Origin: Acinetobacter sp. NCu2D-2 | GTDB taxonomy: Bacteria; Pseudomonadota; Gammaproteobacteria; Pseudomonadales; Moraxellaceae | DNA length: 64,000 nt | Direction of reading: 5' to 3' | NCBI RefSeq assembly: GCF_001647675.1 | Contig: NZ_CP015594.1 | Coordinates: 434,001 to 498,000, forward strand | Shown here: piece after piece, positions 63,630 through 64,000 of the stretch | How the letters are laid out: each line of letters begins with the position of its first letter | How positions within the stretch are numbered: position 1 is the first letter of the stretch | The notes under the pieces: model-generated | What the model saw: the letters and a program-made list of their open reading frames with translations, nothing else | What the model was told of the DNA's origin: nothing | Database searches by the model: none | Translations under genes and position numbers: made by a program

Positions 63630-64000
63630 ATGTTAGAGATTGCACTCGGCTCGGCATTGATCTACTACGCTGCCAAAGAAGCCTTTGATATTAAGCCTCA
63701 GCCTGCTGAAGCAGTGCGTTATACCGAGACTTTAGATTCTCGTCAGGATTCCTTTGTGCGTATGCACCGCGAGTCGGTCAATATTACCCCAGCATTGCAT
63801 GATCAATTTCGTGGCATTGTCCGCCAAGCCTATGACTATAGCTGTGGTTCTGCAGCACTCACGACCTTACTTAACGGTTACGTCAACATGGACGTTCAAT
63901 TGACCGAAGAGAATGTCATGAACGGTCTATTGAAATTTGGTGAAACCGAAAAAATTGTACAGCGCCGTAGTTTCTCATTGCTTGATATGAAACGTTTTGT
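63630..64000 (+). CDS. C39-type cysteine peptidase domain protein, FilB-like (partial)
   Basis: The frame begins at ATG 63630 and runs off the right edge, 123 codons. A short hydrophobic N-terminus (MLEIALGSALIYYAA, probably an anchor or signal) is followed by SRQDSFVRMHRESVNITPAL, then RQAYDYSCGSAALTTLLNGY, which carries the Gln, the catalytic Cys and the helix of the C39 peptidase fold. Only the first part of the domain is present, so the His/Asp residues are not seen. It follows filA by 187 bases with a terminator between. It is probably the second gene of a fil cluster. Confidence 0.75.
   Translation, partial: MLEIALGSALIYYAAKEAFDIKPQPAEAVRYTETLDSRQDSFVRMHRESVNITPALHDQFRGIVRQAYDYSCGSAALTTLLNGYVNMDVQLTEENVMNGLLKFGETEKIVQRRSFSLLDMKRF

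Overview
The window is chromosomal DNA of an Acinetobacter-type gammaproteobacterium (Moraxellaceae). The evidence is low-GC, AT-rich spacers, an Acinetobacter-like 16S rRNA, the BaeS/BaeR pair, trpF-trpB separated from trpA-accD-folC, a FilA-type secreted protein, and a Zur operator of the GTTATA-N-TATAAC type. I see no prophage, integrase, intact insertion sequence or CRISPR array. The DNA is ordinary core genome plus several kinds of intergenic repeat.

Layout. 0-9 kb: an envelope acyltransferase-like fragment, aspS, a DUF4184 membrane protein, a Zur-controlled ZnuD-like zinc receptor, a phospholipase D-family protein, an RcnB-like secreted protein, PsiE and a small unknown protein. 9-16 kb: two paralogous acyl-CoA dehydrogenases, a basic lipoprotein with an internal duplication, and the divergent envelope-stress system baeS-baeR. 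16-26 kb: a GNAT enzyme, an AroP-like permease, MmcQ/YjbR, SelO, a fatty acid desaturase, a META-domain lipoprotein, GDPD, and a cobalamin block (riboswitch, btuB, cobalamin adenosyltransferase). 26-38 kb: trpF-trpB, a structured intergenic element, DUF1543, DUF2804, a PF10118 hydrolase with a divergent AraC regulator, NhaC, then the overlapping run trpA-accD-folC-SPOR protein. 38-45 kb: a 1-Cys peroxiredoxin, secA, a small exported protein, argJ and nadA.

45-53 kb is the stable-RNA region. A six-gene tRNA cluster (Pro-Arg-His-Pro-His-Pro) shows clear tandem duplication. It is followed by a diguanylate cyclase pointing the other way and a complete rrn operon (two candidate promoters, 16S, tRNA-Ile, tRNA-Ala, 23S, 5S, terminator), with visible RNase III-type processing stems around 16S and 23S.

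53-62 kb: rpoN-hpf, then ibaG-murA-hisG, hisD and hisC, and pabB on the opposite strand. The window ends in filA and the start of a C39-type peptidase gene. A highly exported glycine/asparagine-rich protein beside a C39 peptidase resembles in outline the Fap functional-amyloid loci of Pseudomonas, and this is the most interesting lead.

Many open-frame starts were moved to internal ATG/GTG codons with a better ribosome binding site; the reason is given in each entry.
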